A stretch of 64,000 nucleotides of DNA from an uncultured Bacteroidia bacterium (GCA_902801205.1 CADCHE010000004.1:58695-122694); one strand, 5' to 3'; shown: positions 1 through 9,368, numbered from the stretch's first letter. Numbers and translations are program-made. The notes: generated by a model not told the origin, from the letters alone.

Positions 1-674
1 ACCGCCGTCACTCCTTTTTGCGAATCTGCCGCACAAAGGCAACTGAGGTGCGTCATGAGCTGCTCCGCATCCAACCCTTGAAACAAAGGATAAGAACGGA
101 CGATTTGGCCCTTGGCATCTGAATGATGGAACACGAACTCATTGTTTTGCTTATCCATCGAAAAAAAAGAAGTTACGGATGAAGGAACCCATAAGACAGT
201 GTTGTCCGGAATCCCCTTCCAGGATAATGGTTCATCACTGTCCGGCAGAGACAAAGCACTGGCATCAATCGAGCAAAACCGCCCCATCATGATGTCATAG
301 ACATGCATGCAAACAGCACCAGGAGACGCCTTTGCGATACGGGGACTGAGCATCTCGGAGGGGCCACGCCCTTTTTTAATAAAAGATCCGAGATAACGGC
401 CGCACTCCAGGGAATAGGCCTTGAACCAACTCGAATCACCGGCGGAGCCTATGTCTTGAACGACCAGAATGGAATCTCTCACAATCTGCAGATCAAGGAA
501 ATGTCCAACTTCCCCGAAAAAGCCGGAGAAGGACGTGTCTTTCTCAATATGTGCCGCATGCCTTGCCTTCACCATTTCCACAGGGACATCCTGGAAAATG
601 CCGTTCCTGGAACAGGAAACAGCAGAGGCGGTCAGCATGAAGAGAAGCAGAATAAAGTAAAACCGGCGCATCAT
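1..674 (-). CDS. 6-bladed beta-propeller (TolB-like) lipoprotein, C-terminus cut by window edge
   Basis: Partial gene running off the left end. Two adjacent ATG codons start it; about 224 residues are visible. The N-terminus is a lipoprotein signal (basic MMRRF, hydrophobic core, lipobox AVSC with Cys21). Around residues 90-105 it carries GSFIKKGRGPSEM, matching the GxGPxE signature that recurs in the neighbouring paralogs and is typical of Bacteroidales 6-bladed beta-propeller/TolB-like lipoproteins. It is the last visible member of a leftward operon, 53 bases after the previous stop. The family is secreted and anchored to a membrane; its ligand is unknown. Function beyond fold is not inferable here. 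Confidence 0.75.
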   Translation of the reverse strand, partial: MMRRFYFILLLFMLTASAVSCSRNGIFQDVPVEMVKARHAAHIEKDTSFSGFFGEVGHFLDLQIVRDSILVVQDIGSAGDSSWFKAYSLECGRYLGSFIKKGRGPSEMLSPRIAKASPGAVCMHVYDIMMGRFCSIDASALSLPDSDEPLSWKGIPDNTVLWVPSSVTSFFSMDKQNNEFVFHHSDAKGQIVRSYPLFQGLDAEQLMTHLSCLCAADSQKGVTA

Positions 675-727
675 TGTGTATTATTATTTATTTCTTAGCC
701 CCTAGAGGGAGTGGATGGAGCAGTTCA

Positions 728-1756
728 TCAGGAAGGAAGGTCCCATCGGCATAGTTCCCATGAAGCGCCGTCAGATCCAGGCTTCATCCGTATGAAATAG
801 ATTCCGCCACGGTAGACCGCAAAGAGTTCCGGAGTCGTCAGGTCTTTCCACATGTAGTGCCAGGTGGAGGACAGCTTCCCGGACTGGAGTTTGTATAGGG
901 AATAGTATTTCCCGCCGGCGCCGTTGTTCTCCTTCACGGCGCCTTCCTGCGTCAGCACCCAGATCGTCCGCCCTTTCTTCATGACGAGCAAGGTGGAAGG
1001 GGTCGTATTCAGGAACTTCAGCAATTTCTGGATATCCCCATTGAAAGACGTCTCCATCGGATCGCAGGAGAAAGTAGGAGACTGGAAAACGGCGGACTTC
1101 TCCGGACGGCCCCGATCCGCAGGCACTTCATATACCGTCAGCGCATCCTTGGGCATGAATACGAAACGGCCTTTGTCAGAAAGGGACATTGCACCACGCC
1201 CCAAGGCACTAGTCAACATGTAATGCGCTTCCGAAGATTGTACAAGCGTATCAAGGACGGTTCCGTTGTTCCCATCAAGCAAATCGATGACATTTCCGTG
1301 ACGACGACCGGCGGTATATACCGCAAGGACCTGATCCGACAGCGGGAGAAAGTCGTATACGGCAGAAGGATATTTGAATGCCAGGCGAGGGGTTCCTGCC
1401 GCGTCATAAGAGATGAACTTCTGCGAGTCACTGCACCAGAGATAGAGATTCCCCTCTCCGTCTGCCCGGACCAATGTCGGCGTGACATACTCATACAACG
1501 CACGTCCGCTTTTGTTCAGGCATTGCTTCTGCGCACCTGCCATGGAATACGTATAGATATTCGAGTTCCCGTTCGAAATCAGGACGAAGGACGAATCATC
1601 ACAAAGGTCGAACGAAGTGACTCTCCCCAGCAGCCCCAAGTTTTCCTGCAATGTGCAGATCGGCGTGACATCCGGTGTACTGACCACAAAACCCGAATGC
1701 TGTTTACATCCAGCTAGGATGAAGACAAAAAGGACGAGAAGATAATATTGTCTCAT
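728..1756 (-). CDS. 6-bladed beta-propeller (TolB-like) lipoprotein
   Basis: 342 residues. I chose the internal ATG giving MRQYYLL because it leads directly into a signal peptide with lipobox LAGC (Cys17); the longer open frame upstream reads into the coding end of the preceding gene. The body is rich in short beta-strand-like segments, and around residue 100 LNKSGRALYEYVTP replaces the more usual GxGPxEY signature, so this is a divergent member. It is preceded by only 13 bases, so it is co-transcribed with the paralogs on either side. Predicted exported, membrane-anchored beta-propeller of unknown ligand. Confidence 0.7.
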   Translation of the reverse strand: MRQYYLLVLFVFILAGCKQHSGFVVSTPDVTPICTLQENLGLLGRVTSFDLCDDSSFVLISNGNSNIYTYSMAGAQKQCLNKSGRALYEYVTPTLVRADGEGNLYLWCSDSQKFISYDAAGTPRLAFKYPSAVYDFLPLSDQVLAVYTAGRRHGNVIDLLDGNNGTVLDTLVQSSEAHYMLTSALGRGAMSLSDKGRFVFMPKDALTVYEVPADRGRPEKSAVFQSPTFSCDPMETSFNGDIQKLLKFLNTTPSTLLVMKKGRTIWVLTQEGAVKENNGAGGKYYSLYKLQSGKLSSTWHYMWKDLTTPELFAVYRGGIYFIRMKPGSDGASWELCRWDLPS

Positions 1757-1769
1757 TCTCAGCCAACGA

Positions 1770-2900
1770 TTAATTGAACTCCAAGGAAGAAAGATATGGC
1801 GCAATAGGATATCTGTACACGGCACCTTCCGAAGCCTCTCGGACATACAGGTCCCCATGGACCATGTCAATGTCGAAAGAGGTGGCATTCACTGATAATT
1901 TCAACTCAAGCCGCGGGAAGCCGTTCCAGTCGAAAAAATGAATCGACGGCATCGGCATCCGGCCAGATTCGATTTCCATTTCCGTCGCCCCCTGATAAAG
2001 CGCAGCAAAAAAAGAATCATACGATCTTGTAACCAAGTATTCCAGACGCCTGTTTCCTAAATTCTGAGGCTTGAATGTCGTCTCGACATCGCGGATCGAG
2101 GATATTTTCGGTCCATAATATGAAGTGCTCATTACCTTTCCGGAAGGAGACACATCATAGACATGGACCGTATTGAGCACATACGACGTCTCAGCAATGC
2201 GGTGCAAGCCGGGATGATAGGCCGGGTTCGTCAGCAACACATTGAAATCGAACCCGGTATTTGCCTCATACACGCGGGAAGCATTCAAATATTCCATCGG
2301 AGTCGGGCAGAATCGATTCCCATCATCAATCAAGAAACGAAGCATTTGGGTTTGATCATCCGACCGTTGGATTCCCATGAACAATGAGGAAGAAAGAGGG
2401 ATCATGATCAGCCCATTATCGCTGTCAGTAATCTTCTCTTCGGATAGGATAACCGGATATGCAGATCTGAAGGATGCATCCAGATCAAGCGTTAGCGCCG
2501 TACCGCGGCCTTTCAGATATAAGATACCTTTCATGATGCCATCTTCCTTCATACAGAACAGCTCATGCGGCTGGAAAAGGTATTCCCCCGGGCCATTCCC
2601 CTTTTTCATGAACTGCCCCAGTTTCGTACAAGATGGAAGGGTGAAGGCTGCAATGGCACCCTGCGGATCCGGAGAGAAGACGAAAAGAACCGAATCAAAA
2701 ACCTGGATATAAGAGACTGCCGGCAAATGCAAGTCGACGATTTCCGGGCTATTCAGTGAAAAGGAAGTCGGAAAGGATTTGAACCCGTAGGTATTCGGAA
2801 GAGCACATTGATCTTTCGTGTCACCGTGCCCGCAACTTGCAAGCATAATCACAGCGATCGCAGCGACTTCCGCTAAAAAAACAATCTTTTTTGTTTTCAC
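1770..2900 (-). CDS. 6-bladed beta-propeller (TolB-like) lipoprotein
   Basis: 376 residues with a GTG start followed by a basic MKTKK stretch, a hydrophobic core and lipobox LASC (Cys23). The signature FMKKGNGPGEYLFQP (around residues 95-110) is a close match to the beta-propeller family motif GxGPxEY. The remainder shows alternating hydrophobic strands, and the C-terminus ends in a YRYPIAPYL-type last blade strand. It sits between two paralogs in a tight leftward operon. Known family members are Bacteroidales-specific secreted lipoproteins with no assigned ligand. Confidence 0.75.
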   Translation of the reverse strand: MKTKKIVFLAEVAAIAVIMLASCGHGDTKDQCALPNTYGFKSFPTSFSLNSPEIVDLHLPAVSYIQVFDSVLFVFSPDPQGAIAAFTLPSCTKLGQFMKKGNGPGEYLFQPHELFCMKEDGIMKGILYLKGRGTALTLDLDASFRSAYPVILSEEKITDSDNGLIMIPLSSSLFMGIQRSDDQTQMLRFLIDDGNRFCPTPMEYLNASRVYEANTGFDFNVLLTNPAYHPGLHRIAETSYVLNTVHVYDVSPSGKVMSTSYYGPKISSIRDVETTFKPQNLGNRRLEYLVTRSYDSFFAALYQGATEMEIESGRMPMPSIHFFDWNGFPRLELKLSVNATSFDIDMVHGDLYVREASEGAVYRYPIAPYLSSLEFN

Positions 2901-2936
2901 GGTTTGAATAAATTAAGCAGGAAACAATAGTCTATT

Positions 2937-4019
2937 TTACAAACGAAGCATCAGGACATAGTCGGTGTGGTCAAGGTCCGGGCAAAAAGCCCGCAGTTGC
3001 GGGACATCCATACCGGACGGAAGGAAGAAGGCCATCATATTGTTATCGCAATAAATCAGGGTCATCTGCCCAAAGACATCGCCGGGTAGATACAGAATCT
3101 CCTTTTCCCGATCCGCAAGGAAGAATGAGAGGGCCGTCCGGTCAAACAGTTTCCCGCCAGCCTTCCCTTTTGTAATGAAAACCGGAGCGCAAGCGCAGCG
3201 GTATCGGGCCAGTTCTTCCGGATGCGAAGATATGGAAGCACGCAGGTCATCCGGGAAGCGGTACTTGCCGAAATCAAAGGCAAACTGTTTGACAATGCCG
3301 CCATTCCCGTCAAGAAGCGTCACACGATCATCGATAAAAACATTACTGGAATAGAAGGACGATCCGTCTGCAGGGTTGAAACTGCATGAGGACAAGATGC
3401 CGGCAGGGTCGAATGATTTCAGTCCGGGGACGGCGCCGTCTTTCTGAACAAAGCCGTCCGAATACGCCTGTAATTGGAACTGCCAATCATTACCGTCCGG
3501 ATAACGGAAAAACATGAACCCTCCGTCCCCCAGGCATTTGATATCGACGGGAGTGATCTTCTCCAACGGATGACTTCCGAGAAATGCATAGGTGGCACCA
3601 TCGTACTCGAGTACCTTTTTACTTCTTGCATCAAGGATCCATATTTTGCCGGAGGCATCCCGATCGAAACCGGACACTTGAAGATACTCGTTGTTCGCCC
3701 TGCCCAAACTGCCGACAGAAGCCAGCCCGCGACCATCCGTTCGGGAGACAGCAACGATCTTCTGCATGCGAATGTCTCGAAGCAGGATCTCGGAATCCGT
3801 GAATAACGCACGGTCAATCTGTCCCAAACGATACTGCCGCGAAGTATCGACACCGAGGGCGGAGACATCTGCGACGTGCTCGGAAAGGTATTCCGAAAAA
3901 GGACGCTCCTCAAAACCGGCGAAATCGATCTTTTCAACAGTTAGGGCCCCGCCAGTAGTTTTAACGCATGAAACCGACAGAGGAAGAGCAAGCAAAAGGG
4001 AAAGCAGACGATGTTTCAT
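2937..4019 (-). CDS. 6-bladed beta-propeller (TolB-like) lipoprotein
   Basis: 360 residues, ATG start, short lipoprotein signal with LSVSC (Cys18). The family signature appears as GSLGRANNEYLQVSGF, followed by KIWILDARSKKVLEYD, the typical strand-turn-strand of a propeller blade. It directly follows the TPR/HTH regulator gene with a 12-base gap, suggesting translational coupling. Likely an envelope-exposed beta-propeller; substrate unknown. It is diverged from its neighbours, so this is an old paralog rather than a recent duplicate. Confidence 0.75.
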   Translation of the reverse strand: MKHRLLSLLLALPLSVSCVKTTGGALTVEKIDFAGFEERPFSEYLSEHVADVSALGVDTSRQYRLGQIDRALFTDSEILLRDIRMQKIVAVSRTDGRGLASVGSLGRANNEYLQVSGFDRDASGKIWILDARSKKVLEYDGATYAFLGSHPLEKITPVDIKCLGDGGFMFFRYPDGNDWQFQLQAYSDGFVQKDGAVPGLKSFDPAGILSSCSFNPADGSSFYSSNVFIDDRVTLLDGNGGIVKQFAFDFGKYRFPDDLRASISSHPEELARYRCACAPVFITKGKAGGKLFDRTALSFFLADREKEILYLPGDVFGQMTLIYCDNNMMAFFLPSGMDVPQLRAFCPDLDHTDYVLMLRL

Positions 4020-4031
4020 GATGAGCGAAAA

Positions 4032-5690
4032 TCAGCGTTCGTTTCTATCCAGGATGGACAGGAAATCGTTATGATGGATTGAAGAAGATTCCTTTATCTT
4101 GCGGCGAAGCCGCGAAAGACGTGTATAGAAAACCGGTCGGTCCACGTGCAGGATGGAACAGATCGACGGCGTGCTTAACCCCGAGGCCGACAGCACAAAC
4201 AACGAAAAATCCGATTCGGACAAATCCGGTATTTCTGCTCGCAAGTGAGACAAGATGGATTGCCGGGAAGCATCGACATACGTTTCGAATTCAGCACGAA
4301 ACGAGGGATCCTCGTAGAAATCGGCAATGGACTGGAGGAAAGCGGATATGACCATCCGGTTATTTTTCCCGCTGGACGTATAATAAGCATCACATAATCG
4401 CTCAAAAGAGCGGGCTCCCACTTTAAACGCCGCGCCGATCTGCGTCTTTGAAGCACGGTTCAGTTCATCGATCAACAGATGATAATCAGACTTTTCCTGC
4501 TCCCACTGTTTCCTTTCGAAAAGAAAACGTCTCACACGCCGGATCAAAAAGAACAGTGCAACAATCACCGCAACGCCGGCAAACCAGGCGACAGTCCGCG
4601 ATCGGCGGATCCGCTGCTGCTCCTGAGCCAATTGAAGCTCCGTGTACGATGCCATTGTCCGCACGGCAGACTGTTTGATGGTTTCGCGGACCTGTCTGAA
4701 AAGCGAATCAAGTATCTGGTCCATCATGCGGTAGGCACGCAAAGTGTCGCCCTTCAGCTTCGTCACTTCATAATCAGATGCATAAACATAGTTGAATTGT
4801 CGCCGCGATGAAACAGAACGATATGCGGAATCCAACAATTGAGAAACGGGCGAATTGCGATCCATTTTCGTTGAGATCAAAGCCAGGTCAGCATACTCTT
4901 CCGGAGTATAGGATCCGCGGAGGGCACGGATTTCCTTTAACCGCAGCATGGCGCTGTCCAACGATGGCGGAGTCCGCAGGGAAAAAGCAAGGACAGAGGA
5001 GGAGAGCGACTGTGTCAACAGGTTTGTATCACAAAGCGAGCGCGCCATTGAAATAACAGTATCCGCCGTATGCAGGGAGCCCGCATAATCCTGCAGGTTA
5101 TACCGTCCGCACTGCGCTTCATAGAGGGCGAAAGCCGCATGCAAGTCCTTTCCTGCCTTCCGGAAAAAATGACAGGCCAATTCCGAATACTTTACTTGAT
5201 CGGGATAGTCATGGGTGGCATAAAAAATCTCTGCGAGTTCCCGGCAGGCCATCCCCGCATAGAAATCGTCTCCTCGCCGTATGGCCAGTTGATACGTCTC
5301 CATGAAACGCGGGACTGCCGCCAGGTCGTCTCCGGCATCTTTCAGCTGGTCAGCGTAGTAATAAGCGGAAAGTTCCTTCTTTTCCGGAGCACCATGGTAC
5401 CGATAATATTTCCAGACGGCTTGCGCTCCGGAGAGGAACGAACCGTCATCCCTGTCGTTCTTGTCAAGCGCCATGGCGTACAGGAGTCCATAGGCTGCCC
5501 GGATACCACGCGAGCCCAAGCGTAGGGTATCGATCTCCTCCAGCACCGACAGAGCGCTGTCCGGTCTTTCCTGGATATATGTCGAAACATCCCGAATCGT
5601 ACGCCGCACATCAGAGGGTGAACAGGCGGCCAGAAACGCGGAAAGGACGATTGCAGAAAGCAGCAAAAAGCTCCGGGGTTTCATATCCAT
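4032..5690 (-). CDS. Membrane-tethered regulator: lipoprotein-like signal, TPR sensor, one TM helix, HTH output
   Basis: 552 residues. Visible in order: signal with lipobox LAAC (Cys23); helical TPR-like repeats at about 28-345 (for example residues 33-55 and 104-180); one transmembrane helix at about 367-383 followed by RRVRR as a positive-inside anchor; a coiled linker at about 392-415; and a C-terminal helical domain with a likely helix-turn-helix at about 491-533 (LSESDFSLFVL, then TPSICSILHVDR and FYTRLSRLRRKIK). This architecture is known in Bacteroidales as a periplasmic TPR sensor fused through one membrane pass to a DNA-binding domain. Placed in the middle of the beta-propeller operon, it is the natural candidate for the regulator of the cluster. 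The target is inferred, not shown. Confidence 0.75.
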   Translation of the reverse strand: MDMKPRSFLLLSAIVLSAFLAACSPSDVRRTIRDVSTYIQERPDSALSVLEEIDTLRLGSRGIRAAYGLLYAMALDKNDRDDGSFLSGAQAVWKYYRYHGAPEKKELSAYYYADQLKDAGDDLAAVPRFMETYQLAIRRGDDFYAGMACRELAEIFYATHDYPDQVKYSELACHFFRKAGKDLHAAFALYEAQCGRYNLQDYAGSLHTADTVISMARSLCDTNLLTQSLSSSVLAFSLRTPPSLDSAMLRLKEIRALRGSYTPEEYADLALISTKMDRNSPVSQLLDSAYRSVSSRRQFNYVYASDYEVTKLKGDTLRAYRMMDQILDSLFRQVRETIKQSAVRTMASYTELQLAQEQQRIRRSRTVAWFAGVAVIVALFFLIRRVRRFLFERKQWEQEKSDYHLLIDELNRASKTQIGAAFKVGARSFERLCDAYYTSSGKNNRMVISAFLQSIADFYEDPSFRAEFETYVDASRQSILSHLRAEIPDLSESDFSLFVLSASGLSTPSICSILHVDRPVFYTRLSRLRRKIKESSSIHHNDFLSILDRNER

Positions 5691-5727
5691 AAAACGAGCA
5701 TGATCGTTTTTTATGGGCTAACAATAA

Positions 5728-6837
5728 TCATGGCATCGACTTGTACCAAATCTTGTCCGAGATGGGATCGATGAAAAAAAGGCGCCGCCCCTTCTTGTCA
5801 TACGTAATCGAATACGCCGTTTCACTCATAGCATACTTTTGCAGCAGGTTCCCGTCCCAGTCAAAAACAAACAGTTTACGAGCCCCCACAGAAGTCTCCG
5901 AACGTGAAGACCCTGAGAAAAGAGCATAAACGCGGTCATCCGAGCATGTCACCGAGCGGAAACAGCAAAACTGTTTTTTCCAATTGGACTCGTTTTCTCC
6001 ATGGAGATACATCGCCCGTGCATGGAGATCTTTATCAATGATCATGATCTGAGGGAAATACCACATGGCCAAAAAGAGTTTTTCATGCTTGTCGCTGAAA
6101 CAGGCGACCGATGAGAAAACACCTTTTCGCGTGGCAAAATCCTCACTGAAACGTCTTGTATCAATCACTCGAAAAAGAGGCAACGGCTCAACGGCGGATT
6201 TTTCCGGGTCATAAGACAAAACCGCCGGAGATGCTGTCATTTCTTCGGAAGACGGATTCATTCCGGAATCCAGAAGCAATAAGCGACCGTCTTTCAAAAG
6301 ACTGAATGACATCAAACCGGACGCATTGTCCGAAAAAGAAGATCTGAGGTCCAGAACTTTCGAAAAGACCGTTCGGTGGGATTGAACCGATGCTGTGACA
6401 TCCCACAAGAACAATCTCCTGGTACTGTAATCCCAAAGGAGACACTCGTCCTGATCAGATGAGCCTTTCGCCATGTAGGGTTTCGGGTAACATGAAACAA
6501 GGTCCTCCGGCCCCCGGCCACGATATACAAAGCCGCCGCAATCCATTCCGGTATTCACCGATGCCACCTGAGCGAAATGCTTTGATCCGCTCCCATTGTT
6601 GAACGAGACGAAGAAAGAGTCGATGACCACCGATTCAGGCATCACGCCAAATGACGGAATGGTATGCCATTCTTCCAACGATAACGCTTCTTCTTTCAAG
6701 CTGGAAACCTCTTCTACTTTTATCAAAGAAGATTCCCAGCTCAAATGGCCCGTCCCGGGCCGGCAAGCAACCAGGAAGACACAAAACAAAAGGCAAGAGC
6801 AGAAGGGAAGGCGCATGGTCAGTTTTATTAAATCCAT
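5728..6837 (-). CDS. 6-bladed beta-propeller (TolB-like) lipoprotein, paralog of the gene at 8.3-9.4 kb
   Basis: Up to 369 residues; a second ATG seven codons in (start at 6816) gives a more compact lipoprotein signal ending FLVAC and may be the true start. The signature reads FVYRGRGPEDLVSCYP, followed by LLWDYSTRRLFLWDVTAS. The C-terminus RRLFFIDPISDKIWYKSMP closely resembles RLFFFNPQLEKVWYRDMQ of the gene at 8274-9368, so these two form a subfamily distinct from the other members. It is separated by 35 bases (56 if the later ATG is used) from the upstream paralog and by 37 bases from the downstream regulator gene. Exported lipoprotein of unknown ligand. Confidence 0.75.
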   Translation of the reverse strand: MDLIKLTMRLPFCSCLLFCVFLVACRPGTGHLSWESSLIKVEEVSSLKEEALSLEEWHTIPSFGVMPESVVIDSFFVSFNNGSGSKHFAQVASVNTGMDCGGFVYRGRGPEDLVSCYPKPYMAKGSSDQDECLLWDYSTRRLFLWDVTASVQSHRTVFSKVLDLRSSFSDNASGLMSFSLLKDGRLLLLDSGMNPSSEEMTASPAVLSYDPEKSAVEPLPLFRVIDTRRFSEDFATRKGVFSSVACFSDKHEKLFLAMWYFPQIMIIDKDLHARAMYLHGENESNWKKQFCCFRSVTCSDDRVYALFSGSSRSETSVGARKLFVFDWDGNLLQKYAMSETAYSITYDKKGRRLFFIDPISDKIWYKSMP

Positions 6838-6872
6838 CTCAAAAATACAAATTATTCCGAAAAAAAGCCGTA

Positions 6873-8003
6873 CTATTTGAAATCAATCTGGACGACAGAA
6901 GGGTTGGCGGGGAGGGCAGAAGGACGAACCGGCATTCCGGGAGCAGAAGCGTCTATCAGGCAGTAAACAGTTTCCCCCGCGACAGCAACGGGACGGGAAA
7001 GCGCCCATACGACATAGCTATCTTTATCGAGAAGAGGGCGCCCACCAGGAGACAAGCCTGAAAAGGAATATCCTGCCAGAAACGACTTCACCTCTCCGGT
7101 TCCGAGATTCCGAACCGACAGAAGAGACTGTCCTTTCGATGACGTGACAAGCCCTTCATACTTTGGCGTTCTCCAGTAATCGCCCGTAAAATAGGAATAA
7201 CCGCGTAACGGATACATACGCAACAATGTGTTGAAGTCTCCCTTTGATTGCCGCTCGAAGTCTGAAGGGAGCATGCTTCCATCAAAGACAAGGGCTGTTT
7301 TTCCGGACAGCTTCCCATCGAGGTTATAATACTCGATTTCCGGGCGCAAGGATTTATGATACACTGCTCCGCAATCGAACGTGGACAGACAGAAATGTGC
7401 AGTATAATTCATTGTGTATGAATGACGTGACAAGCCCTGAAGGAAACGCCCGTCTTCATCGAACAGGGACAGGTCATAGCCTTTCGTACGACTGGACGAG
7501 GAATCGCCGTTCACGCCGATGAACCGGGACGATCCCAAAAGCGCCACTTCCGTAACAGGAATATCCATTTTCACATCGGACAAATACCGCCCATCAATCG
7601 TATAGAGCAAGAGTCGCCTCATGAAATGATCCAAGACAAATACAGAGTCCCCTCTGACTGCAATATCATAAGGAACGGTATACTCCGAAGGACCGCGGCC
7701 GCATCTTCCGATCAGGTTCATGAAACGTCCTGTCGAGTCAAAAGCATACACTTGTTTGCGAATACGCCGGTCGAGAATCACAAAAGAGCCTGCCCTGCTC
7801 CGGCAGATCTTATCGGAAGAACCAATCAAGGATGCATCATCCGTGGCTTCCAAAGGGATGGTTCGTACCGATTGGACAACGGAGCGGATTTCATTCGCAC
7901 CATGGATCTTACCGTCCATTTGCACAGTCGCCACATCCGTGTTTTCATGGGCGCAGGAGCACAACAAGGATACGAAAGTGGCGAAGAGGAATCTTTTACA
8001 CAT
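6873..8003 (-). CDS. 6-bladed beta-propeller lipoprotein, first gene of the left-hand operon
   Basis: 376 residues, ATG start, lipoprotein signal ending LLCSC (Cys17). This is the most canonical member: NLIGRCGRGPSEYTVPYDIA followed by VRGDSVFVLDHFMRRLLLY is the textbook blade signature of Bacteroidales 6-bladed beta-propeller proteins. It is the first gene after the 118-bp promoter repeat (predicted transcription start near 8041, leader about 38 bases). Downstream genes follow with short gaps, so it probably heads a leftward operon of at least seven genes. Confidence 0.8.
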   Translation of the reverse strand: MCKRFLFATFVSLLCSCAHENTDVATVQMDGKIHGANEIRSVVQSVRTIPLEATDDASLIGSSDKICRSRAGSFVILDRRIRKQVYAFDSTGRFMNLIGRCGRGPSEYTVPYDIAVRGDSVFVLDHFMRRLLLYTIDGRYLSDVKMDIPVTEVALLGSSRFIGVNGDSSSSRTKGYDLSLFDEDGRFLQGLSRHSYTMNYTAHFCLSTFDCGAVYHKSLRPEIEYYNLDGKLSGKTALVFDGSMLPSDFERQSKGDFNTLLRMYPLRGYSYFTGDYWRTPKYEGLVTSSKGQSLLSVRNLGTGEVKSFLAGYSFSGLSPGGRPLLDKDSYVVWALSRPVAVAGETVYCLIDASAPGMPVRPSALPANPSVVQIDFK

Positions 8004-8044
8004 AATATAACTCAGATACGGTGCGCAACGTAATTTGGTTTATT

Positions 8045-8162
8045 GCAAATATACGCACGATCCAAGCTTTTTGCAAAAAAAACGACCTTACAAAAGCGGA
8101 ACTAAATAATTGACAATCAGCGCATATTGCTAAAAATAACCTTACACAGGCAAAATTTCCCC
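8045..8162. repeat. 118-bp promoter/terminator repeat, copy 1
   Basis: Aligns without gaps to 9660-9777. By hand 98 of 118 positions are identical, with the outer thirds nearly perfect and the centre diverged. It contains the promoter boxes, two CCTTACA motifs 54 bases apart, and on its right edge one arm of the terminator hairpin that ends the upstream unit. Confidence 0.85.
8046..8077 (-). promoter_or_regulatory. Promoter for the seven-gene beta-propeller/regulator operon
   Basis: Read on the minus strand there is TTTG, 20 bases, then TATATTTG, a perfect match to the Bacteroidota promoter consensus. The start of transcription is expected near 8041. It lies inside the 118-bp repeat. Two CCTTACA motifs (plus strand 8086-8092 and 8140-8146) sit upstream of the -33 box at equal positions in both repeat copies and could be activator sites. 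Confidence 0.75.
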
Positions 8163-8187
8163 GGAGAGAATAATCGCTCCGGGGAAA
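8156..8187 (-). terminator. Rho-independent-type hairpin ending the NVEALA/beta-propeller unit
   Basis: A perfect 11-base stem (8156-8166 with 8177-8187) around a 10-base loop, followed on the minus strand by TTTT. It separates the right-hand unit from the promoter of the left-hand operon. Confidence 0.75.
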
Positions 8188-8273
8188 ACTTGCGCGAACG
8201 ATCTCCGCCTTCGGACTGAAAATGAAGAACCTGCAGCCCGGCTGTTCAATGGGAAGCGGGAACGCATAACAAA

Positions 8274-9368
8274 TCATTGCATATCTCTATACCATACCTT
8301 TTCCAATTGAGGATTAAAAAAAAACAACCTCTGGCTTGCTTTGTCAAAAGAAATGCTTTGGACATCTTCCTTCAGGCGATACTTGTTCAAGAGATCTCCG
8401 TCCCAACTGAACTCATATAGCACAGTAGCCTTGCAGGCGACCTCCTTTCTACGCTTTTCTCCCGAATACAGCGCATATATACGATCGTCACTGGCCGAAA
8501 CGGATTGAAAAGAACGGAATCCTTTCCTGGCAATGGAATGAGGCTGGCCTTGAATGACAATGGTATTCAACTCTTTTGTTTGTGTATTGACGAAGACGAT
8601 GGCGGGAAAACAAGTCATTGCCATGCAGAGAAAATGGGATGAAGGATGATAACAATCGCTCGAGTTGAATATAACCTTGGAAACGACGGGATTATCCTCA
8701 CATCGATAATTCACCGGACGGAAAACAGGGATAGAATCGCGAATGGTCATCGATACCGGATCGAATAACAAAACACGAGGAGGAGAAAGCATTTCCTCCG
8801 TAAAAGCATTTTGACCCGAATCATTGATAACAATCTCTCCCTCTTCCGTCTTGAAGAACGACATCAACGGAATCTGACGATTCAATGACGACTCTTTCTC
8901 GAGAATCGTTCTCCCGGATTCAAGGGAAGATGTAACATCCCAACGAAAAAAAGAGGTGGAAGAAAAATCGTATAGCAAAGCGTACGTTTTCCCTTGAAAA
9001 GGGTACACATCAATGAAAAAAGAACAACTCAAGAGTTCCGTGGGACCACGTCCCCTAAGGACGAAATCCCCAAAATCGGTCCCGCTTTTCCATGACGACA
9101 CGTTCCAAAAAGAATCGCTCCTTCTATATCCCACGTACGAGATAGCCAATGAATCATAAACAGAGTAGATTCTCTGGTCACCCCAATCCGGAAAAGAATC
9201 GAAGGGATGCCAATCAAGTTCTTGCTCGGGCAAATCGGGGACGACTTTTATGGGAGACAACACCCCCTCATACAATAGCGACGTGGGGCGGCAGGAAAAC
9301 AGTGCCGCGCACGTCAGAAAAGGCACCAAAAGATGTTTACTTCTTCGTACAATAAAAAGGGAGCGCAT
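8274..9368 (-). CDS. 6-bladed beta-propeller (TolB-like) lipoprotein downstream of the NVEALA-like peptide
   Basis: 364 residues from the ATG giving MRSLFIVRRSKH, which leads into a signal ending ALFSC (Cys26); a longer frame exists but its extra codons only add a second hydrophobic start. The signature is DFVLRGRGPTELLSC, then ALLYDFSSTSFFRWDVTSS. It is closest to the product at 5728-6837. It follows the small NVEALA-like ORF by 17 bases, a gene pairing common for this family in Bacteroidales. Anchored envelope protein, ligand unknown; the adjacent peptide is an obvious candidate to test. Confidence 0.8.
   Translation of the reverse strand: MRSLFIVRRSKHLLVPFLTCAALFSCRPTSLLYEGVLSPIKVVPDLPEQELDWHPFDSFPDWGDQRIYSVYDSLAISYVGYRRSDSFWNVSSWKSGTDFGDFVLRGRGPTELLSCSFFIDVYPFQGKTYALLYDFSSTSFFRWDVTSSLESGRTILEKESSLNRQIPLMSFFKTEEGEIVINDSGQNAFTEEMLSPPRVLLFDPVSMTIRDSIPVFRPVNYRCEDNPVVSKVIFNSSDCYHPSSHFLCMAMTCFPAIVFVNTQTKELNTIVIQGQPHSIARKGFRSFQSVSASDDRIYALYSGEKRRKEVACKATVLYEFSWDGDLLNKYRLKEDVQSISFDKASQRLFFFNPQLEKVWYRDMQ

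Noticed and set aside
7996-8277. Open frame of 93 codons on the minus strand between two propeller genes
   Set aside because: It runs through the terminator hairpin and promoter repeat, and has no family resemblance.
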